64,000 bases of DNA from CAWCDJ01 sp963778675 (GTDB lineage Bacteria; Acidobacteriota; Terriglobia; Bryobacterales; Bryobacteraceae): positions 992,001 through 1,056,000 of the forward strand of contig CAVZVI010000014.1 in assembly GCA_963778675.1 (NCBI GenBank), in the 5' to 3' direction. The notes under the pieces are model-generated. The model made no database searches. It had not been told where the DNA came from and saw only the letters and a list, made by a program, of their open reading frames with translations. This document shows positions 47,488 to 55,702 of the stretch, piece after piece. The translations under genes and the position numbers were made by a program. Positions within the stretch are counted from its first letter, which is position 1, and the number at the start of each line of letters is the position of its first letter.

Positions 47488-47497
47488 TCAAGGCTGA
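47330..47497 (+). pseudogene. RAYT (IS200/IS605-like REP-associated transposase) C-terminal remnant
   Basis: A 55-codon frame from ATG at 47330 to TGA at 47497 reads MANRLLGRTGKPFWQDESYD then HWVRTEKEFHRIVSYIEENL, the typical end of Y1-type REP-associated transposases. In-frame codons upstream (QRSAR) also fit the family, so the piece is a truncated gene that lacks the catalytic HUH and tyrosine region. The right inverted repeat overlaps its last codons. Confidence 0.7.
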
Positions 47498-47586
47498 CGC
47501 CTAACGCCCAAACCACCGGAGTGTCGACAAGTCTCAATATGGAAATTGCCGATTGCGCGCGAGATCCAGCGGTCACGGCGAATGGA

Positions 47587-48570
47587 CTATTTCGCCGCCG
47601 GATGGATCTCGACATGATGATCCACGGGCTTCACCGTACGCAGGTAGGTGTAGATGGCTCCCAGGTCTTCCGGCTGCATTCCGCTGAGATCGAGCCACGG
47701 CATCAGGGTGAACTGTTCCGGGCCCGTCATCGGCGGCGTTCCGCTGGCGGCGTAGTCCTTGTAATCGGCGAACTTCTTGAGGAAGAAAGCTTCGTCCCAT
47801 TTGCCGATTCCCGTCTCCGGGTGCGGCGTGATGTTGGCGCTGAAAACCGTGCCGATCGTGCTGGGAAACTCCTGCCCGCCCGCAAACGCCATGTTGGGGA
47901 TGGGCTGACCCTTGTCTACCGGAGTGTGGCAGTCGCCGCAGCCCGCCAGGGCCGCCAGATAGGTTCCGTACTGCAGCCGGTTGCCCCGGTTGGGCGGCGC
48001 CACGGAACCGGCGGGTTGCGGCGCGCTCTTGATCATGAGGTTGACTGGAAACGAAAGCTGCGTCACGGGCAAGGGGTTGTGGATCGGCGGCAGGGAATTC
48101 AAATATGCCACGACTGCTTCCACGTCTTCGTCGCTCATGCTGCGGAAACCGCCATAGGGCATCATGGGGAACAGCGCGCGCCCGTTCTTATCGACGCCGT
48201 CGCGGATGGCGCGGATCTTCTCGCCGTCGGTCCACGTTCCCAGGCCCGTCTCCGGATCGGAGGTAATATTCGGCGCCACGACGGTCCCCGGCAGGTTGGT
48301 CAGCAGGGCCGAGAGCACCGTTCCGCGGCCGCGCCCGGAGGGCACCACGGGACCGTCGATCCGTGAGAAATCGCGCTGCGAGTGGCAGCCGTCGCAGTCG
48401 GCCACGTGCTGGAAGAGGTAGCGCCCGCGCTCGATGCGCTCCGGCGTCATCGCCACCTTGATATCCCGCGGCGGTGCCTGCACCGGCTTTCGTAAGTAGA
48501 GGTAACCCAGGCCCCCGGCTGGGACAACGACAACGATCAGCACCGCGATGAGGGCTATCTTTTTCCACAT
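47587..48570 (-). CDS. Dihaem cytochrome c, membrane-anchored
   Basis: 327 residues from the ATG at 48570 (MWKKIALIAVLIVVVVPAGG anchor). Two haem sites, CDGCH near residue 60 and CGDCH near residue 212, each in a class I cytochrome module with a downstream Met (MPYGGF, MPWLDL). The layout matches the gluconate/alcohol dehydrogenase-type cytochrome subunits. The gene ends 23 bases from the redoxin gene encoded just upstream on the same strand, so electron transfer in redox stress is possible. Partner unknown. Confidence 0.83.
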   Translation of the reverse strand: MWKKIALIAVLIVVVVPAGGLGYLYLRKPVQAPPRDIKVAMTPERIERGRYLFQHVADCDGCHSQRDFSRIDGPVVPSGRGRGTVLSALLTNLPGTVVAPNITSDPETGLGTWTDGEKIRAIRDGVDKNGRALFPMMPYGGFRSMSDEDVEAVVAYLNSLPPIHNPLPVTQLSFPVNLMIKSAPQPAGSVAPPNRGNRLQYGTYLAALAGCGDCHTPVDKGQPIPNMAFAGGQEFPSTIGTVFSANITPHPETGIGKWDEAFFLKKFADYKDYAASGTPPMTGPEQFTLMPWLDLSGMQPEDLGAIYTYLRTVKPVDHHVEIHPAAK

Positions 48571-48593
48571 GGGGAGTGATTCTAGCAGACGAC

Positions 48594-49625
48594 TTATTTC
48601 TTGCGTTGAATATCTTCCGATACGCGCTGCCGGTCGAAGGGCAGCACGTGGATGGTCCATCGCAGCGGCACGGTTTCCGGAATGAAGCACTCTTTGTCGT
48701 CGCAGGCCTGGTAGCGGAACTTGGCTTCGATGGTCAAATTCCGGTTCTGGTCGAGCAGCGGTTCGACGGCGGCGGCGTTCGCCAAGGTCACCGTCGCCAA
48801 AATACGGAAAGGGGTGTTGTAGACCGGAACGGACTCGTGGATCGCCGGAAGGTTCATCGTCTTGGAGGGCGGGTACAGCACCGGGTCCGCTGCATACGCC
48901 TTCGAGGGTTCGAGCGTCAGGGCGATCGGGATGTAGTTCTGTACCCCGGGCGCGTACACATGGATGCGGGGGCCCGGCTTGACGTCGATGCTCAGCGTGA
49001 TGCGATGGCCCGGATGCACGTCGCGGTCGCTCGCCGCCGCCGACAGCGCCAGGTGCTTGCCCGCGGCTGTTTCGTGCGTTTTCGGCTCGAGCCCGAACTG
49101 GCGCAGCAGGATGGAGGCGGCCGTATCGCGAACCCGGAAGTCGTCTTCGAAGTATTTCGATACCACGACGCCGCTGGGGTTGACGATGTAGGTCCCGGGG
49201 TAGGGAATACCGAAGAAGGGCGTGTCCTTATCGATCGTCTGATTGAGGATGCCGTAGCGCCGGATGACGGCGGAGCCTGTATCCGAGAGCAGCGGGAAGG
49301 TGATGCCGGCCCGTGCGGAAAACTGGTTGAGCACGGCCACGCTGTCGTAGCTCACCGCCGCCAGGCCGAGCCCCGCGGCTTGTATTTGCGGCAGAGCCTG
49401 CTCCAACTCGACCAGTTGGCCCTTGCAGAAGGGTCACCAGTCGGCCGAGCGGAAAAACACCAGCATCAAGCCCTTGGGACCCATCACCGATTGCAGGGTG
49501 CGCCATGTGCCGCTTTGATCCTGGAGCCGGAATTCCGGTGCCGGCTGGCCGGCGTTCGGGCCCGTCGGAACGGTCGCGGCGAGCGCGGCCCCGCAGAGCA
49601 CAAGCGACCATGCGCGGTGAGGCAC
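48594..49625 (-). CDS. Selenocysteine-containing redoxin (AhpC/TSA-like), predicted selenoprotein
   Basis: Two open frames in the same phase (49434-49625 and 48594-49433) are separated only by the TGA at 49434-49436. Read as selenocysteine, it gives one 343-residue protein from the GTG at 49625 (MPHRAWSLVLCG, signal peptide). The UGA is residue 64 in SADW-U-PFCKGQL, exactly where homologues have the catalytic cysteine of a CxxC redoxin motif (UPFC). After about residue 230, the C-terminal part (DKECFIPETVPLRW) resembles a DsbD-like beta domain. A SECIS-like hairpin follows the UGA. Likely a periplasmic peroxiredoxin or thiol reductase. No selB, selA or tRNA-Sec lies in the window. A real stop is the alternative. 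Confidence 0.8.
49398..49428 (-). promoter_or_regulatory. SECIS-like hairpin after the in-frame UGA
   Basis: On the minus strand, CCAACT (49419-49414) pairs perfectly with AGTTGG (49408-49403) around the loop GGTCG, 14 bases after the UGA. CTGC (49428-49425) can pair with GCAG (49401-49398) below it. A short stem with an apical G-U-containing loop at this distance is the form of bacterial SECIS elements such as that of fdhF. Confidence 0.72.
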
Positions 49626-49632
49626 GCTCTCA

Positions 49633-49662
49633 TTGTATATGCGGCCGCCTCTGTAGTACACT
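49633..49662 (+). promoter_or_regulatory. Probable promoter of rplU-rpmA
   Basis: TTGTAT (49633-49638) and TACACT (49657-49662), 18 bases apart, lie 65 bases before rplU, in the short gap divergent from the redoxin gene. Matches to consensus are moderate. Confidence 0.45.
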
Positions 49663-49727
49663 GATTGTTTACTCCAGTGGTTCCAACACACTCCGTGTGT
49701 TCTGGCTCCCAGACAAGAGGAATTGTG

Positions 49728-50021
49728 ATGCACGCGATTATTGAGACCGGCGGAAAACAGTACCGGGTGGCCCCGGGAGATGTGCTCCGCGTCGAGAAAC
49801 TGGCCGGCGACGTCGGCTCCGAAATCGAACTGCCCGCCAAGGCAGCTTTCAAGGATGGCGGCGAGCTGGTTACGGGCGGCACCGTGAAGGCCACCATCGT
49901 GGGCAACGGGCGGGGCGATAAGGTTCTGGTCTTCAAGTTCAAGCGCAAGAAGCAGTACAAGAAGACCATCGGACATCGCCAGTCCTTCACCGAAGTAAAA
50001 GTTGGCGAGATTCTGGTTTAG
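49728..50021 (+). CDS. rplU: Large-subunit ribosomal protein bL21
   Basis: 97 residues (MHAIIETGGKQYRV start, the usual first residues of L21). The C-terminal KRKKQYKKTIGHRQ loop binds 23S rRNA. Seven bases before rpmA, the universal rplU-rpmA-obgE order, so the transcript is constitutive. Confidence 0.97.
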   Translation: MHAIIETGGKQYRVAPGDVLRVEKLAGDVGSEIELPAKAAFKDGGELVTGGTVKATIVGNGRGDKVLVFKFKRKKQYKKTIGHRQSFTEVKVGEILV

Positions 50022-50028
50022 GTGACGT

Positions 50029-50286
50029 ATGGCTCATAAGAAGGGTTTAGGCAGTTCCAAGAACGGGCGCGATTCGAATGCGCAGCGGCTCGGCGTGAAG
50101 GTATTCGGCGGCCAACTGGTGCCGGGCGGGTCGATCATCGTGCGGCAGCGCGGCACCAAGATCAAGCCGGGTCCGAACGTGGGCTGGGGCAAGGACGACA
50201 CGCTCTTCGCCAAAGTGACCGGCGTGGTCGAATTCAAAGACCGCGGGCGCCTTGGCAAGTTCGCCAGTGTGACGCCGTCCGAATAG
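50029..50286 (+). CDS. rpmA: Large-subunit ribosomal protein bL27
   Basis: 85 residues, MAHKKGLGSSKNGRDSNAQR N-terminus, whose flexible end reaches the peptidyl-transferase centre. No cleavable N-terminal extension of the Firmicutes kind. It ends 57 bases before obgE, with a terminator-like hairpin in between. Confidence 0.97.
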   Translation: MAHKKGLGSSKNGRDSNAQRLGVKVFGGQLVPGGSIIVRQRGTKIKPGPNVGWGKDDTLFAKVTGVVEFKDRGRLGKFASVTPSE

Positions 50287-50310
50287 TTTCCACTCCGATT
50301 TGTTTCCCAG

Positions 50311-50340
50311 GCCGCCGGTTTTGGAACCACCGGCGGCTTT
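50311..50340 (+). terminator. Intrinsic terminator/attenuator between rpmA and obgE
   Basis: GCCGCCGGT (50311-50319) and ACCGGCGGC (50329-50337) form a 9-bp GC-rich stem followed by TTTTCT, whose end touches the obgE start at 50344. Partial termination would set ribosomal-protein and Obg levels apart. Confidence 0.7.
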
Positions 50341-50343
50341 TCT

Positions 50344-51393
50344 ATGTTATTCCTCGACGAAGCTAGAATTCTGGTGAAGGCCGGCGACGGCGGAAACGGC
50401 TGTCTCGCGTTTCGCAGGGAGAAGTACGTCCCGCGGGGCGGTCCGAGCGGCGGCGATGGCGGGCGGGGCGGCGACGTCACCCTGGTTGCCACCGAGCACC
50501 AGAACACCCTGCTTCAGTTCAGCTACAATCCCGAGCACAAGGCCGAGCGAGGCCGCCACGGCGAAGGCAGCAACAAGACCGGGGCGGACGGCCGATCGAT
50601 CGAAGTAGCTGTCCCGGTGGGAACTGTGGTCTACGACGAAGGGACCGGCGAAAGGCTGGTGGATTTCACCGAAGCCGGGCAGCGCTTCCTCGTTGCGCAG
50701 GGCGGACGCGGAGGTCGCGGCAACGCCCGCTTCGCCACTTCCACCCACCAGGCGCCAACCGAGCACGAACCGGGACGTCCGGGCGAGGAGAAGCGGCTGC
50801 GGCTCGAGTTGAAGCTGCTGGCCGATGTCGGGCTGGTGGGCTATCCGAACGCCGGAAAGTCGACCCTGATTTCCCGCATCTCGGCGGCGCGCCCGAAGAT
50901 CGCGGACTATCCATTCACCACGCTCGAGCCGAACCTCGGGGTCGTGCAACTGGAAAACTACCGGAGTTTCGTGGTGGCCGACATCCCCGGCCTGATCGAA
51001 GGGGCGCATTTGGGCGCCGGGCTGGGGGTCCAGTTTTTGCGGCACATCGAGCGCACGCGACTGCTGGCGCACCTGGTGGACGTCTCGGAAGCCAGCGGCC
51101 GGGAACCCGTCCGCGATTTCGAAGTGATCCTGGAAGAGTTAGAAGGTTTCAGCGAGGAACTGGCGCGGAAACCGATGATCGTCGTGGCAACCAAGATGGA
51201 CTCCGCCCAGGACCCCGAGCGCGTCGCGTCGCTGCGCGATCTCGCGGCCCGGCGCGGTCTTCCGTTCTTCGCGATTTCGAGCGCGACCGGCCAGGGCATC
51301 GAGAACCTGAAGTTCGCCATGGCCGAGCGCGTACTGACCGGCCCGCTTGCCGACGCGCGCGGTTCTGTTACGGAGACAGAGCCGCAACCGTAA
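50344..51393 (+). CDS. obgE: GTPase Obg/CgtA
   Basis: 349 residues. Obg glycine-rich fold at 1-158 (GGDGGRGGDV, KTGADGRSIEV), GTPase domain at 159-330 with G1 GYPNAGKSTL, G3 DIPGLIEGAH, G4 TKMD and G5 SSATG. It couples ribosome maturation with the stringent response. It has no annotated ribosome site beyond the terminator stem's T tract, so initiation may depend on hairpin opening. Confidence 0.95.
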   Translation: MLFLDEARILVKAGDGGNGCLAFRREKYVPRGGPSGGDGGRGGDVTLVATEHQNTLLQFSYNPEHKAERGRHGEGSNKTGADGRSIEVAVPVGTVVYDEGTGERLVDFTEAGQRFLVAQGGRGGRGNARFATSTHQAPTEHEPGRPGEEKRLRLELKLLADVGLVGYPNAGKSTLISRISAARPKIADYPFTTLEPNLGVVQLENYRSFVVADIPGLIEGAHLGAGLGVQFLRHIERTRLLAHLVDVSEASGREPVRDFEVILEELEGFSEELARKPMIVVATKMDSAQDPERVASLRDLAARRGLPFFAISSATGQGIENLKFAMAERVLTGPLADARGSVTETEPQP

Positions 51394-51406
51394 GGGAGCG
51401 GGCCTT

Positions 51407-51435
51407 TTGCCTTGAAGCGGCGCTTTATCTAAGAT
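51407..51435 (+). promoter_or_regulatory. Probable promoter of the Anbu operon
   Basis: TTGCCT (51407-51412), 17 bases, TAAGAT (51430-51435). The transcript would carry a leader of about 147 bases before the ATG at 51589 with two stems: GGCGTGG (51465-51471)/CCACGCC (51492-51498) and AAGCCGAA (51507-51514)/TTCGGCTT (51532-51539). Confidence 0.5.
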
Positions 51436-51588
51436 CGCGCACCTCTATCATTTGAAAAGCAATAGGCGTGGCCTCTGCAGCCGCTCATTAACCACGCCGG
51501 ATCAAAAAGCCGAATCCACCCGATAAAAGATTTCGGCTTCACTTTCACCCCGGCCTTGGGCAAACATGAAAACTGGAGATGTGCATCC

Positions 51589-53037
51589 ATGCAGTTCTCC
51601 GCTTACGAGACACAGGGTTTCTACGATGAGATGTTCGAAGAGAACGGCCGGCCCAGGGCACACGGCAGGCTGTTGCTGGAGACCGTCGAGGCGCTTTCCG
51701 ACGGCCAGCTTCTGCGGTACAAGCACGCCGCCGAGCGATTGCTGCTGCAGATGGGAATCACGTTCAACGTGTACGGGGATTCCGCCGGAAAGGAGCGGAT
51801 TTTCCCCTTCGACCTGATTCCCAGGATTATCCCCGCGGAGGAATGGGACCATCTCGAGCGCGGCCTGCAGCAGCGGGTTCACGCCCTCAACCTGTTCATC
51901 GACGACATCTATCACGAGCAGAAGATCCTGAAGGACCGCGTCATTCCGAGCGAGGTGGTGCTCTCGGCGGCGTCGTATCGCAAACAGTGCCACGGCCTGT
52001 TTCCGCCCCGCCGCGTGTGGTGCCACATCACGGGCACCGACCTGGTGCGCGATCGCGATGGCTGCTATTACGTCCTGGAGGACAACCTGCGGGTTCCCTC
52101 CGGCGTTTCGTATGTGCTGGAGAACCGCGAAGTGCTGAAGCGCATCTTTCCGGCCGTGTTCGAGGGGCTGCCGGTGCGGCCGGTCAACGAGTATCCGAGC
52201 CGCCTGCTGGATATGCTGGAGTCGATCGCGCCACACACGGACATCAGTCCGCGCGTCGTGCTGCTGACGCCGGGCATCCACAACTCCGCGTATTTCGAGC
52301 ACAGCTTTCTGGCGCAGCAGATGGGGGTGCAGTTGGTGGAAGGCCGGGACCTGGTGGTGGAAGGCGGCGGCGTGTTCATGCGCACCACCAAGGGCCGGGA
52401 ACGCGTGGACGTGATCTACCGCCGGATCGACGACGACTTCCTGGACCCCGAAGCGTTTCGAGAGGATTCCCTGCTGGGCGTGGCGGGGCTGATGCGGGCC
52501 TACCGCGACGGCCAGGTGGCGCTGGCGAACGCGCCCGGAAACGGAGTGGCCGACGATAAGGTGATTTACGCCTACGTGCCGGAGATGATCCGCTACTACG
52601 AGGATGCCGACCCGATTCTTCCCAACGTGCCGACCTACCTGTGCTGGCGGGACAGCGACCGCGGCTACGTGCTGGAGCATCTGCATGAGGTGGTGGTGAA
52701 GGCAGCCAACGAGTCCGGCGGGTACGGAATGCTGGTGGGGCCGCATTCGACGAAGCAGCAGCAATCGGAATTCGCGGACAAGATCCGCTCGAATCCGCGG
52801 AACTACATCGCGCAGCCGACGCTTTCGCTCTCCCGGGTACCCACCATCGTGGATGACCACTTCGAAGGCCGTCACGTGGACCTGCGGCCTTACGTGCTCT
52901 ATGGGAAGGACATTTTCGTGGTGCCGGGCGGGCTGACGCGGGTGGCGATGGCCAAAGGTTCGCTGGTGGTGAATTCGTCACAGGGCGGCGGCAGCAAGGA
53001 TACCTGGGTGCTTTCCAAGGGGGAGGTCGAGGAATGA
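51589..53037 (+). CDS. Circularly permuted ATP-grasp protein (CP_ATPgrasp_2)
   Basis: 482 residues from the ATG at 51589 (MQFSAYETQGFYDEM). EDNLRVPSGVSYVLENR, VKAANESGGYGMLVGP and FEGRHVDLRPYVLYGK are hallmark segments of the circularly permuted ATP-grasp family, thought to make peptide-like amide bonds. Genomic linkage to an alpha-E protein, Anbu and a transglutaminase is conserved in many bacteria; the substrate is unknown. Ends with an ATGA overlap into the alpha-E gene. Confidence 0.9.
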   Translation: MQFSAYETQGFYDEMFEENGRPRAHGRLLLETVEALSDGQLLRYKHAAERLLLQMGITFNVYGDSAGKERIFPFDLIPRIIPAEEWDHLERGLQQRVHALNLFIDDIYHEQKILKDRVIPSEVVLSAASYRKQCHGLFPPRRVWCHITGTDLVRDRDGCYYVLEDNLRVPSGVSYVLENREVLKRIFPAVFEGLPVRPVNEYPSRLLDMLESIAPHTDISPRVVLLTPGIHNSAYFEHSFLAQQMGVQLVEGRDLVVEGGGVFMRTTKGRERVDVIYRRIDDDFLDPEAFREDSLLGVAGLMRAYRDGQVALANAPGNGVADDKVIYAYVPEMIRYYEDADPILPNVPTYLCWRDSDRGYVLEHLHEVVVKAANESGGYGMLVGPHSTKQQQSEFADKIRSNPRNYIAQPTLSLSRVPTIVDDHFEGRHVDLRPYVLYGKDIFVVPGGLTRVAMAKGSLVVNSSQGGGSKDTWVLSKGEVEE

Positions 53038-54026
53038 TGACCCTGGCGCCAGCGCGGCCGCTGCTCAGCCGTGTGGCCGACTCGGTGTACTGGATGGGGC
53101 GCTACATGGAGCGCGCGGAAAACGTGGCGCGGTTCATCGACGTGAACCAGAACCTGATGCTCGACCTGCCGTTCGGGTATGGCGACCAGTGGCAGCCGAT
53201 CGTGGATACCACCGGCGACCGCGCCCGGTTCCTGGAGCTCTACAGCGCGGCGACCCAGGAGAACGTGGTGCGCTTCCTGGCGTTCGACGCGCGCAATCCG
53301 AACTCGATCTGGTCTTGCGTGCTGGCGGCCCGCGAGAATGCGCGGTCGGTGCGGGAGACCATCTCCTCGGAAATGTGGGAGCAGATCAACACGCTCTACC
53401 TGCTGGTCGCTTCGGAGAGCCGCAAGTCCGTGCCCGAGGTTCTGCCGGAGTTCTGCCGGCAGGTGCGCATGGCGTGCCACCTGTTTCAGGGGATTTCGCA
53501 CGTCACCATGAGCCACAACGAGGCGTGGCACTTCATCCGGCTGGGCACCAGCCTGGAGCGCGCCGACAAAGCCACGCGCATCCTCGACGTGAAGTACTTT
53601 ATCCTGCTGCCCTCCGTGCACGACGTCGGAACGCCCTACGACGACGTCCAGTGGTCGGCCGTATTGAAATCGGTAAGCGGCTTCGAGATGTACCGCAAGC
53701 GCTACGGGCGGATCGCGCCGGACCGGATCGTGGAGTTTCTGCTGCTGGACGGCGAGTTCCCGCGTGCGGTGCGGTACTGCATCGGGGTGGCGGATGCTTC
53801 CTTGCACGCGATCACCGGGACGCCCGCCGGCGCATTTTCGTGCGCCAGCGAGCAGCGGTTGGGCCTCCTCCGGTCGGAGCTGAACTTCGCCCAGGTGGAG
53901 ACCATTCTCCAGGCCGGGCTGCACGAATTTTTCGACGCGCTGCAGGTGAAAATGAATACAATTGATGAATGCATTCTGGGGGACTTCTTCGCCCAGCGGT
54001 CCTATGCGCGGGGAGTGAACGGATAA
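53034..54026 (+). CDS. Alpha-E domain protein
   Basis: 330 residues, almost all helical, beginning MMTLAPARPLLSRVADSVYW then MGRYMERAENVARFIDVNQN, the typical alpha-E N-terminus. It has LAARENARSVRETISSEMWE-like repeats and conserved HFIRLGTSLERADKATRIL. No enzymatic activity is established for this family; it probably partners the ATP-grasp enzyme, to which it is translationally coupled. No signal peptide. Confidence 0.9.
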   Translation: MMTLAPARPLLSRVADSVYWMGRYMERAENVARFIDVNQNLMLDLPFGYGDQWQPIVDTTGDRARFLELYSAATQENVVRFLAFDARNPNSIWSCVLAARENARSVRETISSEMWEQINTLYLLVASESRKSVPEVLPEFCRQVRMACHLFQGISHVTMSHNEAWHFIRLGTSLERADKATRILDVKYFILLPSVHDVGTPYDDVQWSAVLKSVSGFEMYRKRYGRIAPDRIVEFLLLDGEFPRAVRYCIGVADASLHAITGTPAGAFSCASEQRLGLLRSELNFAQVETILQAGLHEFFDALQVKMNTIDECILGDFFAQRSYARGVNG

Positions 54027-54039
54027 CGGAACCAAACGA

Positions 54040-54783
54040 ATGACCTTCTGTCTTGGAATTACCGTGGAGCAGGGCCTGGTTGCCATTGCAGACACGAGGG
54101 TGGTTGCCGGCAACGAATGCCTGGTGGCCAGAAAGACTGCCAGCTACCAGGGGCCGGGCTTTTCGTATTTTGTGATGACCTCCGGGCTGCGGTCGCTGCG
54201 CGAGAAGATCCTGCTCTATTTCGAGGAAGCCTTCGCGAAAGAGCCCCAGGCGCGGGAGCGGCTCTACCGGGTGGTCAACCTGTACGCGAAGCAGGTGCGC
54301 CGCGTCGCGGATGAAGACGGCGACGCCCTGCACCGCGCGGAGCTGAGTTTTAACGCCTATTCGCTGATCGGCGGCCAGATGGCGGGCGATTCCGCCCATC
54401 GCCTCTTTTTGGTCTACCCGGAGGGGAACTGGGTGGAGATCGGCGCGGATACGCCTTATCAGATCATCGGAGCGTCGGGATTCGGGAAGCCGATTCTGGA
54501 GCGCTCGCTGACGCGCAGCGACACGATGCAGTATGCCTTCAAGGTCGGGCTGCTGGCGTTCGACGCCACCCGGCTGTGCGCGGCGGACGTGGATTTTCCG
54601 ATGGACGTGATCCTGTACTCGTGCGGCAGCTTCACGCTGGTGGAGCAGCGCTACGAGAAGGACGACCTGCGCGAGATTTCCAACTGGTGGCAGGAGAGGA
54701 TGCGTCGCAGCGTTCATGAACTACCGTCGGAGTGGATCGAAGCGGCGTTCTCGCGCCTGACGCGCGATGAGCTGGTGCTCTGA
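54040..54783 (+). CDS. Anbu-type proteasome-like peptidase
   Basis: 247 residues. The N-terminus MTFCLGITVEQG, then ADTRVVAG, is that of Anbu (ancestral beta subunit), whose nucleophile is thought to be the residue after the initiator Met; here it is Thr2. GQMAGDSAHRLFLVYPEGNW and GKPILERSLTRSDTM follow the family. It would form an open-ring or helical NTN-hydrolase complex. The linked transglutaminase and ATP-grasp genes suggest a peptide-tag cycle, which is a hypothesis. Confidence 0.88.
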   Translation: MTFCLGITVEQGLVAIADTRVVAGNECLVARKTASYQGPGFSYFVMTSGLRSLREKILLYFEEAFAKEPQARERLYRVVNLYAKQVRRVADEDGDALHRAELSFNAYSLIGGQMAGDSAHRLFLVYPEGNWVEIGADTPYQIIGASGFGKPILERSLTRSDTMQYAFKVGLLAFDATRLCAADVDFPMDVILYSCGSFTLVEQRYEKDDLREISNWWQERMRRSVHELPSEWIEAAFSRLTRDELVL

Positions 54784-54795
54784 GCCGCGCCGCGC

Positions 54796-55617
54796 ATGCG
54801 AATCGCTGCCACGCACTCAACCGTCTACCGGTATGACGCGCCGGTAACCCAGGAGCCTCACACCGTTCGTTTGCGGCCGCGTACGGACGCCTCCCAGCGT
54901 CTGCTCAGCTTCGCTCTTCAAATCTCGCCCGCGCCTGCGGGCCAGTGCGAGTGCCTCGACCGGGACGGCAACGTCGTGCTGGAAACCTGGTTCGATACCT
55001 CGATGACGGAGCTTGCGATCCAGAGCTCGTTTGAGGTGGAGACGGTGCGGACGAATCCGTTCGACTTTCTGCTGCAAGGCAGCGGAAAGCTGCCGCTCGA
55101 ATCCGATGCGGGGCTGGCGCCGTATCGCGAAATGCCTTGCGAACCGGTGCGCGGGTTCGCGCGAAAGATCGCCGGGGAAACGGGCGAGTCGGTGATGCCG
55201 TTTCTGGGGGAGCTGAATCGTGAGATGTTCGAGGGCTTCGGACACGAGATTCGCGACGAAGGTCCGGCGCATCCGCCGGAGGTGACGCTGCGCGAGCGGT
55301 CGGGGACGTGCCGCGACCTTGCGCTGCTATTCTGCGCGGCGTGCCGGACGGTAGGCATTCCGGCCCGCTTCGTGAGCGGCTACTCTTGCGACGCGGCTTC
55401 CGAGGAGCGGTCCGACATGCACGCCTGGGCCGAGGTCTACCTGCCCGGCGGAGGGTGGCGCGGCTGGGACCCGTCGCAGGGGCTGGCGGTTGCGACTTCC
55501 CATGTCGCGGTCGCGGCGGCGGCCGATCCCGAGATGGCCTCGCCGGTTTCGGGCAACTATCGCGGTGCGGCGCGATCGAAGATGCAGTTCGCGATCTCGC
55601 TGCAGGCGCGGGCGTAA
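54796..55617 (+). CDS. Transglutaminase-like cysteine protease
   Basis: 273 residues with an N-terminal beta domain (1-140: ATHSTVYRYDAPVTQEPHTV) and a transglutaminase core with catalytic Cys in RSGTCRDLALLF, His in SDMHAWAEVYL and Asp in GWDPSQGLA. This protease-type fold likely cleaves or forms isopeptide bonds. Last gene of the Anbu operon, 12 bases after the peptidase. Confidence 0.9.
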   Translation: MRIAATHSTVYRYDAPVTQEPHTVRLRPRTDASQRLLSFALQISPAPAGQCECLDRDGNVVLETWFDTSMTELAIQSSFEVETVRTNPFDFLLQGSGKLPLESDAGLAPYREMPCEPVRGFARKIAGETGESVMPFLGELNREMFEGFGHEIRDEGPAHPPEVTLRERSGTCRDLALLFCAACRTVGIPARFVSGYSCDAASEERSDMHAWAEVYLPGGGWRGWDPSQGLAVATSHVAVAAAADPEMASPVSGNYRGAARSKMQFAISLQARA

Positions 55618-55633
55618 GAGAACTTCATCCGGC

Positions 55634-55663
55634 TTGACCGCCGCCACCGGTTTTCACTACACT
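55634..55663 (+). promoter_or_regulatory. Promoter of the iol operon
   Basis: TTGACC (55634-55639), 18 bases, TACACT (55658-55663). It sits directly before a palindrome that would cover the transcription start and block RNA polymerase when bound. Confidence 0.6.
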
Positions 55664-55675
55664 GTTTTCAGTCGA

Positions 55676-55689
55676 TGCACACGTGTGCA
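55676..55689. promoter_or_regulatory. LacI-type operator, perfect palindrome TGCACACGTGTGCA
   Basis: A 14-bp perfect palindrome with a central CACGTG, 13 bases before the regulator start and 12 bases after the -10 box. CG-centred palindromes are typical LacI/GalR operators. It is probably the site by which the regulator represses itself and the downstream operon. Confidence 0.7.
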
Positions 55690-55702
55690 CCTTGACCGAA
55701 CC

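Larger units (their letters stand above)
47103..47586. other. Gene-poor gap carrying an IS remnant
   Basis: 484 bases between pyruvate carboxylase and the dihaem cytochrome. Apart from the inverted-repeat element and transposase fragment described separately, no gene or clear promoter is visible. A small plus-strand frame at 47187-47399 has no support. Confidence 0.6.

Noticed and set aside
43512..47615. A 1367-codon minus-strand open frame
   Set aside because: It mirrors pyruvate carboxylase; the protein is His/Arg-rich and without motifs, a usual effect of GC-rich codon bias.
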